Shown piece by piece: positions 1-14,207 of a stretch of DNA of 64,000 nt (the first letter of the stretch is position 1; every line of letters starts with the position of its first letter). A program made the position numbers and the translations under genes. Under the pieces are notes generated by a model, which had not been told where the DNA came from, ran no database searches, and saw only the letters and a program-made list of their open reading frames with translations. Source of the stretch: Sycobia sp. Sy_11 (Eukaryota; Arthropoda; Insecta; Hymenoptera; Epichrysomallidae); the NCBI GenBank assembly GCA_018907035.1, contig JACCIC010000039.1, positions 909,501 to 973,500 of the forward strand, given 5' to 3'.

Positions 1-900
1 ATTTATAAAAAGATTTATCTTAAAAAGATTTAACATAAAAAGATTTATCATAAAATTCATAAAAGTTGTAGAGTATATAAGGGGACAAACAATACATACT
101 TAAATGTTAAAAGAATTAAAAAACGTATGTTTAAAGTATCTGGCACTGACTGAGATACCATACTGAATTTTCCATCTGTAATTTCTCGTTTGATTTTCCG
201 ATTTTGAATGAATTGAATTATTTCACTCAGAAAAAATAGCCTTGTTCGTCGTCCATCGTGATTTACTGTGTTTTCGACATTCAAGATAGAACAATGGAAA
301 GATCCATTTTCGAATCGCGATAAGACATGTCAAAAACACGGCGTTGATTTATTTCGCAGTAGGTTCGAATTTTCGTACAGGCAATTGCAATCCGCCACGT
401 TAAATTAATGAAATTTGCCGTTTTCGAGCACAGTTTCAAAATTCATCATCCAATTTACCAAATTGGGCGTCGAGTTCATAATTATATCATCCAGAAAAGC
501 CCACCTCACCCATCGATCCTTATTTAAGGAGCTAAAACTGACTTGTATATTCGAAGTCGCTGTAGCGTATTTTCAGTTCATCAGTGGTTCTGAAAGATTA
601 TCTATTTCCAATATATAGGTGCTTGGTTCAATGCAACATATTAGAATCATATTTTAAAAAATACAATCTGATCATGGACCGTATAAACCTACAAAATTAT
701 CATAGTTTCTAATAAGTTGTACTAGATTAGTGATAAATTTTTCTAAAACGTATAGTCTCTTATTATATTTTAACCGTCCGTGCTCTAATTATTCCGTAGC
801 ATTCTATTTTTTGTTAGTAAATTTTTTTCAATATATATATTTGAACAATGTTTCCCAATCCGAAAGTTTCACGAATTTCTTTCATAATCTGATGGGAAAA
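1..900. other. AT-rich noncoding DNA
   Basis: AT-rich sequence with short open frames only. I see no gene, RNA or recognisable repeat family in it. Confidence 0.6.
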
Positions 901-919
901 AACCGTAAAATGCGCCTAT

Positions 920-1560
920 TGCCGAGACGGCCCACCTGCCGATCGGTGTTGCGTATTATACGCAAGACCCGCCCGCCGAGAGCACGATAGATATCTCCGT
1001 CGCTGGGGCCTTAACTGCACATTTACGCACACATACACGCACATGTACGTCGAGAAGCGGCGCTCCCGTGAAACACGCCCCCCCCCGTCGCCCCGGCTCG
1101 GCCGTGCAAAGTTAGTCCGTAAGTTCGTTCGGTCGCCTCGGTATCAATTCGTCGGGCGCTCATCCGGCCGGCTGCGGACGACGGCCGAGGAATGTCGCGT
1201 TATGGCCGCCTAACTTCGCGCTTGGAAGAGAGGAAGGGGGGAGTGAGACGTGTGAGGGCGCGACGTCATCCGCGCGACAACTTTGGTTTATCATCGACGC
1301 GTCGGGGATTTGCATAACGCTTCGGCGGAGTTTCCCCCGCCCCCTTCACCCTCCCGTCCCTCACCGGCATAGCGTGGCAATTTCGTTATCGGCGCGGCTT
1401 ATCGTCCCGCGGCGGCGCGCAAGGTTGCGCGATGCGCACCGACGTCGTAGCTCCGACTGGCCCGGCTGGCAATAGGGCAGAGGGGCCAAAGACATGATGT
1501 ATGCGAAGATCGAGAACGGTTTATAATACGCGCATACGCGCGCACACATAACACATGTGG
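920..1560. other. GC-rich, CpG-rich island
   Basis: GC-rich island with abundant CpG and a run of C at about 1078-1087. No exon is supported. CpG is not depleted, as expected for sparsely methylated insect noncoding DNA. Confidence 0.4.
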
Positions 1561-2440
1561 TATGGCTCGTTGAGCGCTTAGTTATCGAATTTTGAAAAAA
1601 TATGATTCCGCCCGACCGACGATTGACTCGTTCTACTGGCTCGGGTTAGTAATATTAGTTTGGTATTGGATATTGCACGACTGTAATGGAAGTTTGGTGT
1701 ACCGCGTCTCTTGAATGATGTCGATTAATTATTCTCGATGAATGTTATGCTGACTTTTAAATTTATTAATTGCTAGATTTATAAAAGAATTTGAAAATTA
1801 AAAAATTCAATCGTTAAATAATTAAATAAGTCGGGGAAAAAACAGGCACATCTGTATTTGGGCGATTAGGAATCGAACCTGGAACGTTCGTTTGTAGCGA
1901 CCTTATGCGTGCAATCAATTAAATATTGATCTTAATACTCTTTACGTATGTTCTCGCGCTTCATGATCTTGTTTAGTTATGACTGTTGTTTATAAGTTTG
2001 AGCATTTTGATGAGTTTATTTAGCCTAATTATACGCCGCTTAACTGCAAAAATCGAAAATAATCAAACAATCAAATAAGTGGAACGATAAGTTTCCTCGT
2101 GTAATCATTTCTTGAAATTTCGCTGCTTACGAAATCGATTTAATACGTATATAAAAAAATTTTGTTAATTATTTATTTACGCAAGATCACGGCGTATATT
2201 TCATGTGATACACTGTCAAAATAAATTGTTCGATATAATTTCGTTTTGAAGAGCTTAACAATTCATTCTCATGAAATCAATAGTTTATTCTTCTTACTGG
2301 GTCGTATCGGTCACGAGAATAATGACTTTAGTTTGTCCAATATAATTGTATCATTGTTATTATAAAGAAGAAAAAGTAGCTAAAAAAAGAAAGAAAAAAG
2401 AAAAAGTAAAAAATTCAAAATTATCTTAAAAATTTCAAAA
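1561..2440. other. AT-rich noncoding DNA
   Basis: AT-rich DNA with no coding signal. Apart from the B-box-like motif near 1870 I see nothing in it. Confidence 0.5.
1861..1925 (-). other. tRNA-like B-box fragment (possible SINE or tRNA relic)
   Basis: On the minus strand, 1869-1879 reads GGTTCGATTCC, which fits the pol III B-box consensus GGTTCGANTCC. No intact T-arm, anticodon arm or A-box accompanies it: only three base pairs of a T-stem form. It is therefore not a working tRNA gene. It could be a decayed tRNA-derived SINE, a tRNA pseudogene or a chance match. Confidence 0.25.
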
Positions 2441-3420
2441 TCTCTTGCCGAGAGCGGCACTTAATTTCTTTTCGATCCATACTGTCGTTCTACCCTTCAT
2501 TACCATAAGTATGCAATTTCACAACTGCCAGCTCGCCGAAAATGCCAAATTTTCCACCACCCAGCCGCTCCGGCGAATACTTTCGGATTCCATCACCAAG
2601 TCGTTACACGAAGCGTCTCAAAATTCGCGCTTCCTCCGCCAGCGCCGCCGAAAAAGCTACCACGCCCCACCTCCCCACCGCCCCTCCATCAGTCGCCTCT
2701 TCTCGCGCTTAAGCGTCGGCAATTAGGCGAGCAATTAAGTCTCGCAGCGTCGCCGACAACCTGGCGCCTCGCACGCTCGGGTCGGGAAGCTTGGGGGGTC
2801 CCGCGCCGCGGTTCCGACTTCCGACTTGGCATGAGGAGCGAGTGATGCCGAGGATACGAAGGGCGGGGGAGGGGGGTTAGGATGGCAATGTGTAGCGCTT
2901 GGCCGAGCATCAGAAAACTTGCCAGAGGTGCAAGCTCGGTGGCGGAGCTTTTGGCAAGTGTATCAATCGCCGGGGTGTCGCGCGGAATCTTTGTTTCTTT
3001 CTCTCTCTCCCTCTCTTACTCTCTCTCTATCACGCTCGCCCTCTCTGTCTTTTTCTCTCTCATTCTCTTTCTATCTATCTTTCATCCGTCCCCACCCCCG
3101 GTTGGGCGCCTTTTGCACTCTTTTCACGCACACATCGGAAAATCTCGGCCTATCTCCCCGGCATTGTTTGCGAAGAAGTCGCTTACCAGAAGAGGCGGGC
3201 AGGGCAGGGGTGAGTAGTGCACCCCGTGGCTCGCGGCCAGCACGGAAATTCGCAGATACTCAAATAGCGTGCGGATGGCGGTGTCCCTGCATCCTATCCC
3301 TCTCTCTCTCTCTCTCTCACTCTATTTCTCCCTCTCTCTATCTCTCCTCCAGCCCACCGTGCTTTTTCATTCGTTTCCTTTCCGATCGTCCGTCGGGCTC
3401 GCTGTTTTGAAAGGAATATT
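2440..3420. other. GC-rich island with (CT)n tracts
   Basis: GC-rich block with pyrimidine tracts rich in CTCT at about 3000-3075 and 3300-3350. The overlapping open frames here translate to Ser/Leu runs and are microsatellite artefacts. No exon is supported. Confidence 0.4.
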
Positions 3421-6400
3421 TTTACTATAATATAACTGCGTGAAATATTGAAATTTTGCGAGCGAAGAGAGAAGTCAAACGCGCCTTTATGCAGACGCGC
3501 GGCGCAAAGTTTTTGGGGTGCTCTGGAGCCGACACATCCGATTCGGCAACTGAGTCGCGGATCTATAGAACAGTGTTCCGGTAGACAACTGTCAGTTTTT
3601 AGAACTATTTCAAATAGAGATTTAGACGCGCCAGAATAATAAAAGTATACAAGCCGGATTTGCGAGTTGAGAATAAAGGATCATTCTTGTTTTTATTTTT
3701 ACTCTCTTCGGAGTCCAGATAACTGGCATCACGTGCACATCCTCGTAGAAAAAAATCTATTTATAATGTTTTGACGTTTCCTTTTAAAATTATTTAACGC
3801 TGTTATTTAATAATTTCTAATACTTATAAAAATGTACGCATTTTCAATTAATTTTAGATTTTATTCTACGAAGACCATATTTAGATTCCTCGTTGATTAT
3901 TTTTAGATAATGATCGAAAATGAGAGTAATTTTCAATTATATTATCTGCAATCGAATATTTACAGACTATAAAACTTTTTTTCCACCAAATTCTTGTTAA
4001 ATCTTAGTTCATAAAAGTTCAACAATTTAATATAAATCAAACAATTATTAACTTTTTCGGAGCTTAATAATTGACAAAATAAGTAACACATTAGGCAAAC
4101 AAATGATTTCACTGAATTGTACGATTAGTATTACGCTGGTCGTTGACGAGCCCATCATTTATATACACGAAAAATGCTATATTTAAAGATAATTTTGTAA
4201 GAATTTCGATCTGATTAAATCCTCTGGTAGGATCAGATAAATAATTATGCAAAAAATAGTTGAATGGACCAGCAGCAACAACGGCAAAGTGATCTTTTCT
4301 TTTCAAAAGAAGTTAATTTTTTTTCAATTTCTTTGTTCATTTGATCTTTTAACTTTCTGACAATTAAAATAGTCATTCTCATGTAATAGCTATTGGCAGA
4401 ATTTTTGTGTTTTTTTTTGCGTTTATAGGAATGGCTCACCCGTCGTTTTTTTCTTACGAGCGCCCAAAAGTGAACCTTTCATATTTTGATCATTTGTTTT
4501 TATCGTTCTTATTGTTGTTTATTATATTTTTTACGTTCTATTATGTCCTTATATATCTGAAATTCCAATATCATTTAGTATCGATACTGGTCTATGTGAA
4601 ATACCAATTACTTTCGACAATGCATTCCGGTATTGATGAAAAACTGTGAAATTCTCCTTTATTACACCGAGCTGCCATTGAATATTGACCAGTAAGATAT
4701 TACATAAAACACCTTATGAAAAAATTAAAAAATACAGCCGAACACGAATGAGCATCAAAGGAACTGGCCATACGCGACAAAAGCGGCCTCCCCGCTGGAT
4801 CGTCGATCTGTTTGAGCGTCGCCTGTTCGGACTCTCCCCCCTCGCCCCTCTCTATCGCACTCTCATTCGCCCCTTCCAATCCTCGGGGGAATCAATCAAG
4901 CCTATCCATATTAGAACGTCCGTAGCCCCCGGTCGGATTAGAAAGCGTCTCGGGCGACGCGACGGTGACCCTCTCGCCGACCGCCCCTCCGCCCTCTTGA
5001 CCGACCGCGTCCTCTCCGTAATGGAAGCCGCCCGACCGCAGGCCCGGCAGTGGACGCGCCGACCGCGGCGGGCTTAATCGCCACCCCGGGCTTAGATCGC
5101 CGCCGGCCTCTTCCAAGTCCAATCAGTCGGCGTTTACTCGCGCGCGAGAGCCATAGCCCCTCACCCCCACCCCCCTGGCCCCTTGCGTAATCTTTGCTGT
5201 AAATACGGATTGGGGATAAATCGGTACGATACGAGGCGACGGGACGATCTGGGGATTTCTTCATTGTCGTATGCTTTTTCGAAATCTACTTTGGCATCTA
5301 GTCGCCGACTTGGACAGTTGCGAAATTGGACGTGCTGGTAATTGAATTGATCGCCTTAATAATTTTTTTGGATTCTCACGTAAAGCCACGGATACGGCTC
5401 TCCGAGGTGCGATTTTCCAGGCAAATTGTTGGAATAATAATGTTGGCCAAATTATGCTTTAGCTTATGCTTATCGGGGAGGATACGTCCCGATGTAGAGG
5501 GGTTGAGAAAAATCTGAAGAATCGTTTAAATAAAATTGATTAGACACACGGGAAATAGCCATTATAACATGGAAAATATATAAGAACTGAGCAACAATGT
5601 AGGGCATAATCATTTAGTGTCAATTTACAATTGGTAAACGTTTAATGTAAGCGTATAAATGTAAAAACATCATTTTTCAATGTATAAAAATTACAACTTT
5701 TAATATGAAGACTTGACTTATTGCTGAATTGTACAGTTGAAATATTGTAAATTTTTTTTTTAATGGAGGTTGATTATTTTTTGCCGAACTCTTTGCGATC
5801 TCGAGCATTTTAGCATTACCTAAAAAATAATTTATAATGTTTATTTTTATAATTAACGTTTTGTAAATGTGCACACTTTTCTAAATAATTTCAAATAATG
5901 TATTTTTCATAACTTATTATTTTAGTTTTTTTAACTTTCGTAAAATTGAGATTTGTTTCGACGAGTTTGTAATTAGCTGCGGGGTTCGTGAGATGAAGTA
6001 TAGCGTAAATATCATAAAACTCAAATAATAAACATTTCCAGTATTTGCCCTCTATTTTCAATGAAAAAATAACTAAAGTCTCGTTACCAGACATTGACAC
6101 ATTGTTCTAGAACGTTGGAACATTTTAAGTGCAATTTAATTCTGTTGTGCAACGTCACTGCTGAGTTCAGTTTTATGACGATGTTTGGCTTTGACTACTT
6201 TTAATATTCATGAGTTCGTTGAATATTACGTTTGCACGATTTGAAAAAGATTCTTTTTTAAGACTAATTTGATTTCAGTTTTTTTTTTCTTATAAGTATC
6301 GGAATAAGTATCGGAATTACAATTTCAGATTCCGAGGAACGATTATTGATTTTTTCTTTTATCAATATTTTAACGATTAAGTCGAACATTAGAATCGAAG

Positions 6401-7406
6401 CGAAAACGTTAATTTTTAACGAACCTCGATTCTGAAGCTGCGCAACAGCATTTTCTAAACCCGCGAGATGAAACGCGTGTGAATTAACTTTTGGAATTAG
6501 TAATAACCTACTGTGAAGTCTAATTAGGATAATTTATAAGTAATTAAAGTCATTTTCATAACTTATGATTAATCGCTCCAGTTAATTTCATTCGGACTTT
6601 AATTCGTTTCATTAAATAAGAACGGTCATAATTCACGTTTATTTTATATTAAAGGAACGAATTTATATAGAACATACAATTATACGTAGGTGAATATGAA
6701 TCGTGGATTAACGTTTATTTTATGTAATATTTTTAACCAGAAGTGCTTTCTAAAAACTTCGCGTATAATGGCATTTTCATTTGCATTGATACTAATGAAG
6801 ATTTTTCAGTCCAGCTGGATTATATTTCGCATAATAATAAATATTGTTAATAAAACACTTTCATGAATACTAACTAAGTTTTCATTATTTTATGTACGCA
6901 ACCGTAAAGTATTCCGTACAAGCGCTAATGTCGCGAAAATCACTCGCCCCCCCCCCCCAAACCCGTCTACCGGCCGATACATTAACGAGCGACGACGTTA
7001 ATGTTTCATGTTGAAAATTTCGAAAGCTCGATCCGGCTTGTACGATAAAGCGCGTGGAGAAAGTGATATTGTACATCGAGGGGATGGGGGCAAGTTTGAG
7101 GGAGGGCAAGGTAGAGACCCGCGTGCATTGCTCGAGGAAAGGTGCATAATTAATTGCCCTACCCCCCCCCTCCTCCCACACCTGCCAAGAAGGCCCACGA
7201 TCGCGAGGAAATGTATAATTGAAAATGCATTCGGGCGGCATACGCTGGCTCGCCAATTCCTTTATATAAACCGTACCGATTAATTTCTCAATTATATCAT
7301 TGGGTCTCGGGCGAGCGTGCGCCTTTCGTTGGGAGATAAATTCTGATGAATTCTACGGACTCGTTTATATATTCTCGTAGCGAATAATTGTACAAATACA
7401 CACAAA

Positions 7407-7439
<33 letters not shown>

Positions 7440-8690
7440 CGTATCTAGCGATCAATCGACTATCTAGATGAAATTAATCGATTTTGAAATAGCTCGGATC
7501 CCGCATTCCTGAATGTTTCTCTCGCTTCGCTGGAACAGGAATGCAAGTAGCAAAGTAACGAAACAACAAAAGAAAACCGATTTATACCGGATACTCACGA
7601 ACAGAAGACGATTTCTATTTGCGAGCGTTAATTCTTCAGTCGATAGTCCATTCGTACATATCTACATATACATGAGAGTGCCGGAGCTAATTGAGCGATC
7701 GGCAGTCGGCAAGATTTTACGACTTCGTCGGATTTCAGATGAACAGGATGAAATACTTTATCTGTATTAAAGAACGCGCATGCTCGCGCATGTGTGTGTA
7801 CGTGTCTGTGAGGGTGCAACAGTAATATCTGATGGCATTTAAAAAATTTCGATCCTCATAAATAATCGAAAGTTTGTAAATGGGATACGCGCATTTTTCT
7901 GCAAACATAAGTAATTAAGAGCGTATTCTATGATAATGATGCGCCACCTCTGTTGAATCAAATAAAAATGCCTTTGAAGCGCGTTGAAAAAGCGGCTGCT
8001 TTTTTTTTCATTATTTGTAACAATAAATTCCGGGTATTCGCCTCAACATCTTGATAAGCTTGTGGAACTGGATTTATATTTATCTGCTTTGATTGATATT
8101 ATTAATAAATTACATAAAACTTCCCTGAATAATGTTAAAAATAATATATATTAATAATAATAATAATAATACTAATGTTAAAAATTACTTTGAACGCCAA
8201 GATATCAAGTGGCATTGTGCATAAATCATATATGCTTAGCACCCAGCCATTATTGAAATAACGATCTGGTTCCCATGCGAAATTCCATCCATTAAAGCAG
8301 TTAAATTTTGGATTAAATTCCACGAGCGTACATACTTGAAGTAATTTCGTAATGGAAATTAATTCGAAACGTAACATATTTATATTTGGTTTGTCATTCG
8401 CCTAGTTCATTTGGTCGAAATATAGAATTTCACGTATTTATAATAATTACTTTTAATAGTAGTTTTCTGTCGTTATCTAAGTTCACTAAAAAAGTATATA
8501 AAATACGCATAATACCAAGCACTACGCAAGAACTCAACATACAGGAATGTATTTTGAACTTTTTAAGTACTTTTTTCCCGTTTGGTAGGGAAAAAAATGT
8601 CATCAATATATTGATACATTTAGCGATATGGTTCTGTTTTTTTTTCAACTTCTCCTTGTCCACTGTATTTTCCCAATCGCGATAACCACA
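3420..8690. other. Mostly AT-rich noncoding DNA with two GC islands
   Basis: AT-rich sequence interrupted by GC-rich islands at about 4690-5260 and 6880-7330. The second has a C9-C10 run near 6949 and another near 7165. A (TG)n tract sits at 7409-7437 and an (AAT)n stretch near 8150-8170. No gene is supported. Confidence 0.5.
7409..7437 (+). repeat. (TG)n microsatellite
   Basis: Uninterrupted TG dinucleotide repeat of about 14 units in noncoding DNA. Confidence 0.95.
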
Positions 8691-9565
8691 TTAATGACGG
8701 ATGCCGGCAAAATTTCTCGTCGAAAATAAAACTCCCCCTTCTCTCGTCCTCCATCCTCGTCGAATTGCCATTTAAAGCTCCGACGGCTTAACAACGAGGG
8801 CGTCCGGCTGCGTAAGAGCTTTTTTAGAAACCATCGATTCATTTCGCTTGCAAAGAAAGGGGGGATGGTGAAAAAAGGGAAAGAAATTTTCCCCGGAGAA
8901 AAGCTATTTTTCGGCCACTCCTCTATGGCTAGACTTTAAAAAAAAAAGAAAAAAAAAATGAAACCAAAAAAACAACCTTTGATCAACGCCCGCGCGGCCT
9001 CCCTGAATTCTCACGATCGCCGCTCACGTTCGGCCTTATAACTCTCCTCGTATAACCCCCCCCCCCGATCCCCCAATCCCCCGGCTCTTTTCTCGGCTGA
9101 AATTTCAATTTGAAAAGTGTCTTCCAGCGAGTCGCGCGTCTCGAGGAAGAGCTGCGACTGACCCCCCTCCCCCCCTCCGAGCAGCGGCAGCCTCAGCAGC
9201 AGCCCGCAGCCCCGCTGATATTGGAATTAGAGCGTGCGAAATCGGCCGACGCGCGCGACCGCGGAAAGGGATTATGCGGGAGGCGGAGGCACGGCGGCGG
9301 GCCGGAGTTGGGCGGGAGGGGGTAGGTGAGAACCGAGAGCGAGAATCACTCCGAGCGCCATCAAAGACGTTCGTGCCGTGAATCCCGGGAAGGGGGGGGG
9401 CGACGCCGAGGGTGGAAAGATAGATTCCACGGACGGCGCGCGGCGGTCGCGCGCCTCCGTCCCGTCGGCCCCCTGCCTCCGGCAGGAAAACGTGCCCGCT
9501 GCAGAATTGCTTCCGATCTTTATCGCTTTATATGTGCGACGCGAGTCGCCGCCGCGTCGTTCGGA

Positions 9566-9568
<3 letters not shown>

Positions 9569-9605
<37 letters not shown>
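9569..9605 (+). repeat. (GA)n microsatellite
   Basis: Uninterrupted GA repeat of about 18 units. Such tracts are potential GAGA-factor binding sites, but no function is shown here. Confidence 0.95.
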
Positions 9606-9607
<2 letters not shown>

Positions 9608-9976
9608 GCACGCGAGTCGGGCACCTCGGCCGGTTTTTGGGGCGGTCCGGACCTCGCGGGCCTCGATCACCGTTCCAGCGGCGACGAGCCACGGGGCAAT
9701 TTTCAAAAGAGAAGCGCGGCGCGCGATAAGGCGAAACTGATTTTTTCCCTCTCCTCCTTTTGCTCCGGCTGAACTCACCACCCACCTCTCCTCCCCACCG
9801 GCATTCGTCTGACCGGAGGCGCACAATGCGTCACGTCGTTTGCACGGTTGATATTCAAGGCATCAAATTCTATTCCACTCCGTCGACCTACATTTTTATA
9901 GTGTACTTTTATGGCGCGCGCACCGCGCGTACGTCAGAGTTCGCTCCGCGTTTACGAGTGCATGTGGGGTGCGACC

Positions 9977-10001
9977 TGTGTGTGTGTGTGTGTGTGTGTG
10001 T
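9977..10001 (+). repeat. (TG)n microsatellite
   Basis: TG repeat of about 12 units at the edge of a GC-rich island. Confidence 0.9.
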
Positions 10002-10905
10002 ACGGACGCGCGCGCTTTGAAGCCAACACTCTGATTTTTCTTTTCAGAGCTGGAAATTGTCACGGATTAAAATCACGGAATGAGAATGTCCGAGATATCA
10101 AAGTCATTCGACGAAATGCTTAAGCGCGAGCATTGTTCGATTAAAAGAAAAAATTCAAGTCAATCTATAGCGAGATTTTCTTATTTTCTTATGTGCCTGC
10201 TAAAATTGGAATATCAATGACAAAGATTGAGATAAAAATAATATGTTTTATTACCTCTACCGGCGAAAAAGCTTTAGACCATAAGAAGCTGTTTTTGACA
10301 GAAAGATTTAGTAAATGTGGTTATATGCTCGTGTAATATGTTAATACATATCAAAGAGAACTGTAGACATTTCCTCTAGGTCCAAGGAAACTTGATTATT
10401 GTCTGCCTTATTAAAATCTTCTTTATTCATGTAATCGAAAAGACGAAACCATTGTATTCTCAAAATTATCTTATATTATGCCTAGTGAGGCCCACCAATC
10501 ACTAACAAAAGGACTATAGAAAGTTATCAGACGAGCACGATCACAACCGTACAAACGAAATCGCAATTGATTTATCCGATATCAATCTATAATATAGAGG
10601 AGAAAATAACAGTTTTAAGAAGTAAGTACTAAAATTACCATGAACGAAGTAAGCACCGTATCCGCGCATAGAGTGATACTACGTAACGAGCAATCGATGG
10701 AACGCTCGATGAAGTAAAAAAAAGGTTCGAAACAAAGTTTTATTCATGCCGCGCTGCAGTATCGAATACTTTGTTCCTCTTCTTTTTTTCTTGTTCCTTC
10801 TTTTCCTTCCCTCGTTACCAAAAGCTCCGGCAGCGCTTGGCGCATTAAAAGTACCGGAGTCGCGAGTCGAACTTTGTTCCCTCTTCCCGGTGTATCGTCG
10901 TTACA

Positions 10906-10914
<9 letters not shown>

Positions 10915-10942
<28 letters not shown>
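10915..10942 (+). repeat. (CT)n microsatellite
   Basis: CT repeat of about 14 units followed by a short imperfect pyrimidine tail. Confidence 0.9.
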
Positions 10943-10945
<3 letters not shown>

Positions 10946-12746
10946 CCTCTCCAAAAAAGCCAATCGTTTAGTTTGCTCAACGGTATTTTCGATCGCGCAT
11001 CGCATACCGTCGGGTGAGCAGCGGCGGCAATCTTATTTACGTCCACGAGGAAGTTGAAAAATTGACTTAGGACGAGACAATTTTTTCTTCTTTTTTTACC
11101 TCCAACAACAGCGACGCTCGGATTATAAAGTTTTATATGGGTCGGAGAACGGGGTGCGGCGGGCTGAGGGGCGGAGGGACAGGTAAACTTTTATTTAGAC
11201 GGATCGAGAACTCGCTTATATACATGCGCTCACACGCTGCGCTGTGCTTTACAAACAGGAAATTTGTAGAAAAAGTCGCCCTTATCTGAAAAAAAATAAC
11301 GTAATTTTAACCCCCTCCCCACCGAGTCGCCGAAATATCACCCACCCCTCTTTGGTCCAGACACCCGCCGCTCGACAAAGTGGATTTCCTTGGCGTGCTT
11401 GGGGTTTAGAATGGGGTGGGGCGGCAGTGAGGGGGCGGGGGTATTATAGTGGACGCGAGCTCCGGGCGACAGAGCCCGCGGGGCAAGCGTGGGAGACCGT
11501 CGCCCTCGAGGAAGAGCAACGACGCCGCCTCCCGCGGCAAATCCGCTTCTCAAAGGAGGATCAGGCTGCGCGGACGGGGGATTTGCATTTACCGCGCTTG
11601 CAAATTGCCTCTCCGCCTCCTCTCGTCCCCCGACCCCTCTAGCCGCCAAGTTTTCGAGGAAAAAGACTCGCGGGCGGAGAATTCCTGGGTTTCGACGATC
11701 GCGCGCGATTTCTTTCCTGCGCGAGGCAATCGAAGGGACGAAAGTGTGGCCTGGGCTCGGCCCATCGATCTTTCCTCGTTCTCGAGAGAAGCGAGTGAGG
11801 TAGTTGGGCGGCTAAATAAGTATGTATTTATTCTTAATCCTAGATAGAAATGACGATCAGAATCTACAAAATATGACCGCAAAAATTGCAATTTCAGATT
11901 TTCCGTGGATACGTTAAAATTTTATAAAATACTAAAAAGAGAATGAAAATATACGATTATAATATATTATAATAGTTATACTAGAAAATTTATTATTACA
12001 CTAAACAGGATAAGGTCGAGGCATCATAATAGCCGCATAACTCGCTCGTGTGAATTGATGTCTGGCAATGTCATATGTTATTTAGACGATAAAATTATAA
12101 ACCATATACTATGGAAAAGTATGCTGCATGACAAAAAAGTTCTGAAAATATCTACATAAGCATAAAATAACACTTTCTAATTTCAGTCGAAGCGCTTGTT
12201 TTCGAACCACATATCCAGCCTGTTAGGCTATAGACTTAAAACTATCATAATATAAATATAAGTTACAATGTAAACCATTCTTAATCAGAACACAAATACT
12301 TGTCAAGTCAGTGGAAAAATGAAAGTTGAAAATCTCAATTTATATCACAGTAAGTTGCACAATTTTATAAACTGAAGCTACACATTTCATACAGATTATG
12401 TATATGTGTAATTAGATGTATAATCAACCATATAAAATAAATCAAGATACGGTGTAACAACATTTAGTTAAGTGCGAGGTGCTGCCTTGTAATTGCTAAT
12501 CCGCTAAACGAGGATAGATTGCAAATCTCTACGGGTGGACTATTACAGTAATGCGAATCTTGTACTTTGGTAAGATCGTATTCCAGTTTTAGCACTTGCA
12601 TAGACAAGATCGAGTTCTGTTATGAACCACGCCCGAGGTTTCTCTGCAAATGCATTTCTACGAGGGATCCAATTCTCGAACAGTTCAAAGATAAACGGAT
12701 GGATAAATAGATGTACATTTATTTGTATAATATTCTACACAGTGGA

Positions 12747-12749
<3 letters not shown>

Positions 12750-12793
<44 letters not shown>

Positions 12794-12808
12794 CATATAT
12801 ATATATAC
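12750..12808 (+). repeat. (AC)n-(TA)n compound microsatellite
   Basis: About 18 AC units (12750-12786) followed directly by an imperfect TA-rich run. Confidence 0.9.
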
Positions 12809-13694
12809 AACATATATCCCAGTACGTCTATACATTCAATCGTGAATTACAAAATATGGAGATAATACTTTCCGTAATCATTATTCAATACAATTATCAA
12901 CAAGTATTCGTACATTTACGGGTCAATGTAATTAAAGCTATATATGCATTTGAATTATATAGGCTGTAAGGATATTCCTTAATTATACGAGTATGTAAAA
13001 TTGTATAAAACGTAAAACTAGGCGTTTATGAGAGAATGTAAACTAAATTATCATAAGATGGCATTTAATAGGAGTTCGAAGAGGAGTTTTTCTTCGTTAC
13101 CGATTTCCACATACTAGAGAGACGCGTAATTCTAAAATTCGGTGCATGGGCAGAGTTCGTGAAACGAGCTTACTGAATTTGAAGGATTATTGCCTCGGAA
13201 TTGATCAAGTGGTGATCGATTGATTCGATCTCACGCCGTCGTCCGACGACCGGTTACGATACGTAAGCGCGACAGAGGAACACACGAACGACAAAAGGCG
13301 GCTCGTTCTTGGATGGCCTAGTCCAGCATTACTGCTTATTAGTGAGCGTCTCTGCGAGCGAATACTTGAAGATTTGGTATTGCAGATAGCAGGAAATACA
13401 CCGAAGTCTACGAGAATCTTTGGATATTGGATCAATATGAGTCAATGGGATAAGTCGGGATACGATAAGGAGAACTTAGGATAAGTCCATCGACACACCG
13501 AGATTATATATTAGCGGGCATCGATTCCATCGTTAAGCTCAACTTGGCCGAGCCGATGCTCGAGTTAAATTTCCGTAGTTGTCCAACCTAGATTATCTGA
13601 AGTCAAACAGGACACCAGCCACTTCTGCTCATTATTTCACAATTGCACCACCGTCTCCGTTTCGCGTCGCTTCGACTTCTCTCTTTCTTTCTCT

Positions 13695-13696
<2 letters not shown>

Positions 13697-13729
<33 letters not shown>
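13697..13729 (+). repeat. (CT)n microsatellite
   Basis: CT repeat of about 16 units. It is complementary to the (GA)n tract starting about 300 bp downstream. Confidence 0.95.
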
Positions 13730-13732
<3 letters not shown>

Positions 13733-14031
13733 CTCTATCATTGCGCAAGACCCAGCCGATCACATCCCTGATTGCTTGCTCTTTGTGGTCGGCAGACGCG
13801 GCGCTGGCGTGGCTCTTCTCACTTCCCGTGGTGTATATAGACAGTCCTCGAGCGAGGCGTGCGCCCCGATACAAATCGCGCGAGCGCGCGCTGTTGACAC
13901 CCATTGATTATGACCTGAATAACGGATGGATATACTCCGGCTGAATAATGGATGCGCCAGCCACGAATAACGCATGAGCCCGCGGTCCTGGGCGCGCGAG
14001 CGCGAGATCACGCGGTAAGTGATGGAAGAGC

Positions 14032-14033
<2 letters not shown>

Positions 14034-14077
<44 letters not shown>
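14034..14077 (+). repeat. (GA)n microsatellite
   Basis: GA repeat of about 22 units lying between two (CT)n tracts, with either of which the transcript could pair. Confidence 0.95.
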
Positions 14078-14078
<1 letters not shown>

Positions 14079-14200
14079 GTCGGCAACAAGAATATGCAAG
14101 AGAGTTCCTGGATTAGAGGCGTCGCGGCAAGATAGACTGAGACATGCTCCGAGAAGTTGGCGTGTTGACATTCATGACTTTAATGAGAGAAACTCTGTCT

Positions 14201-14207
<7 letters not shown>

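Larger units (their letters stand above)
8690..10130. other. GC-rich island with (GA)n and (TG)n
   Basis: GC-rich, CpG-rich block with a C run near 9057-9066, a (GA)n tract at 9569-9605 and a (TG)n tract at 9977-10001. Several long overlapping frames cross it on both strands, but they are Arg/Glu or Ser/Leu runs from the (GA)n tract or arginine-rich chance frames. Confidence 0.45.
10130..13200. other. Noncoding block: AT-rich, GC island 10740-11820, then AT-rich
   Basis: Two AT-rich stretches flank a GC-rich island that holds a (CT)n tract at 10915-10942. An (AC)n tract followed by (TA)n lies at 12750-12808. No exon or RNA gene is supported. Confidence 0.45.

Noticed and set aside
9110..9325. 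Gln/Glu-rich frame after a possible acceptor, considered as an exon
   Set aside because: The splice signals are weak, no domain is visible, and it cannot be linked in phase with another exon.
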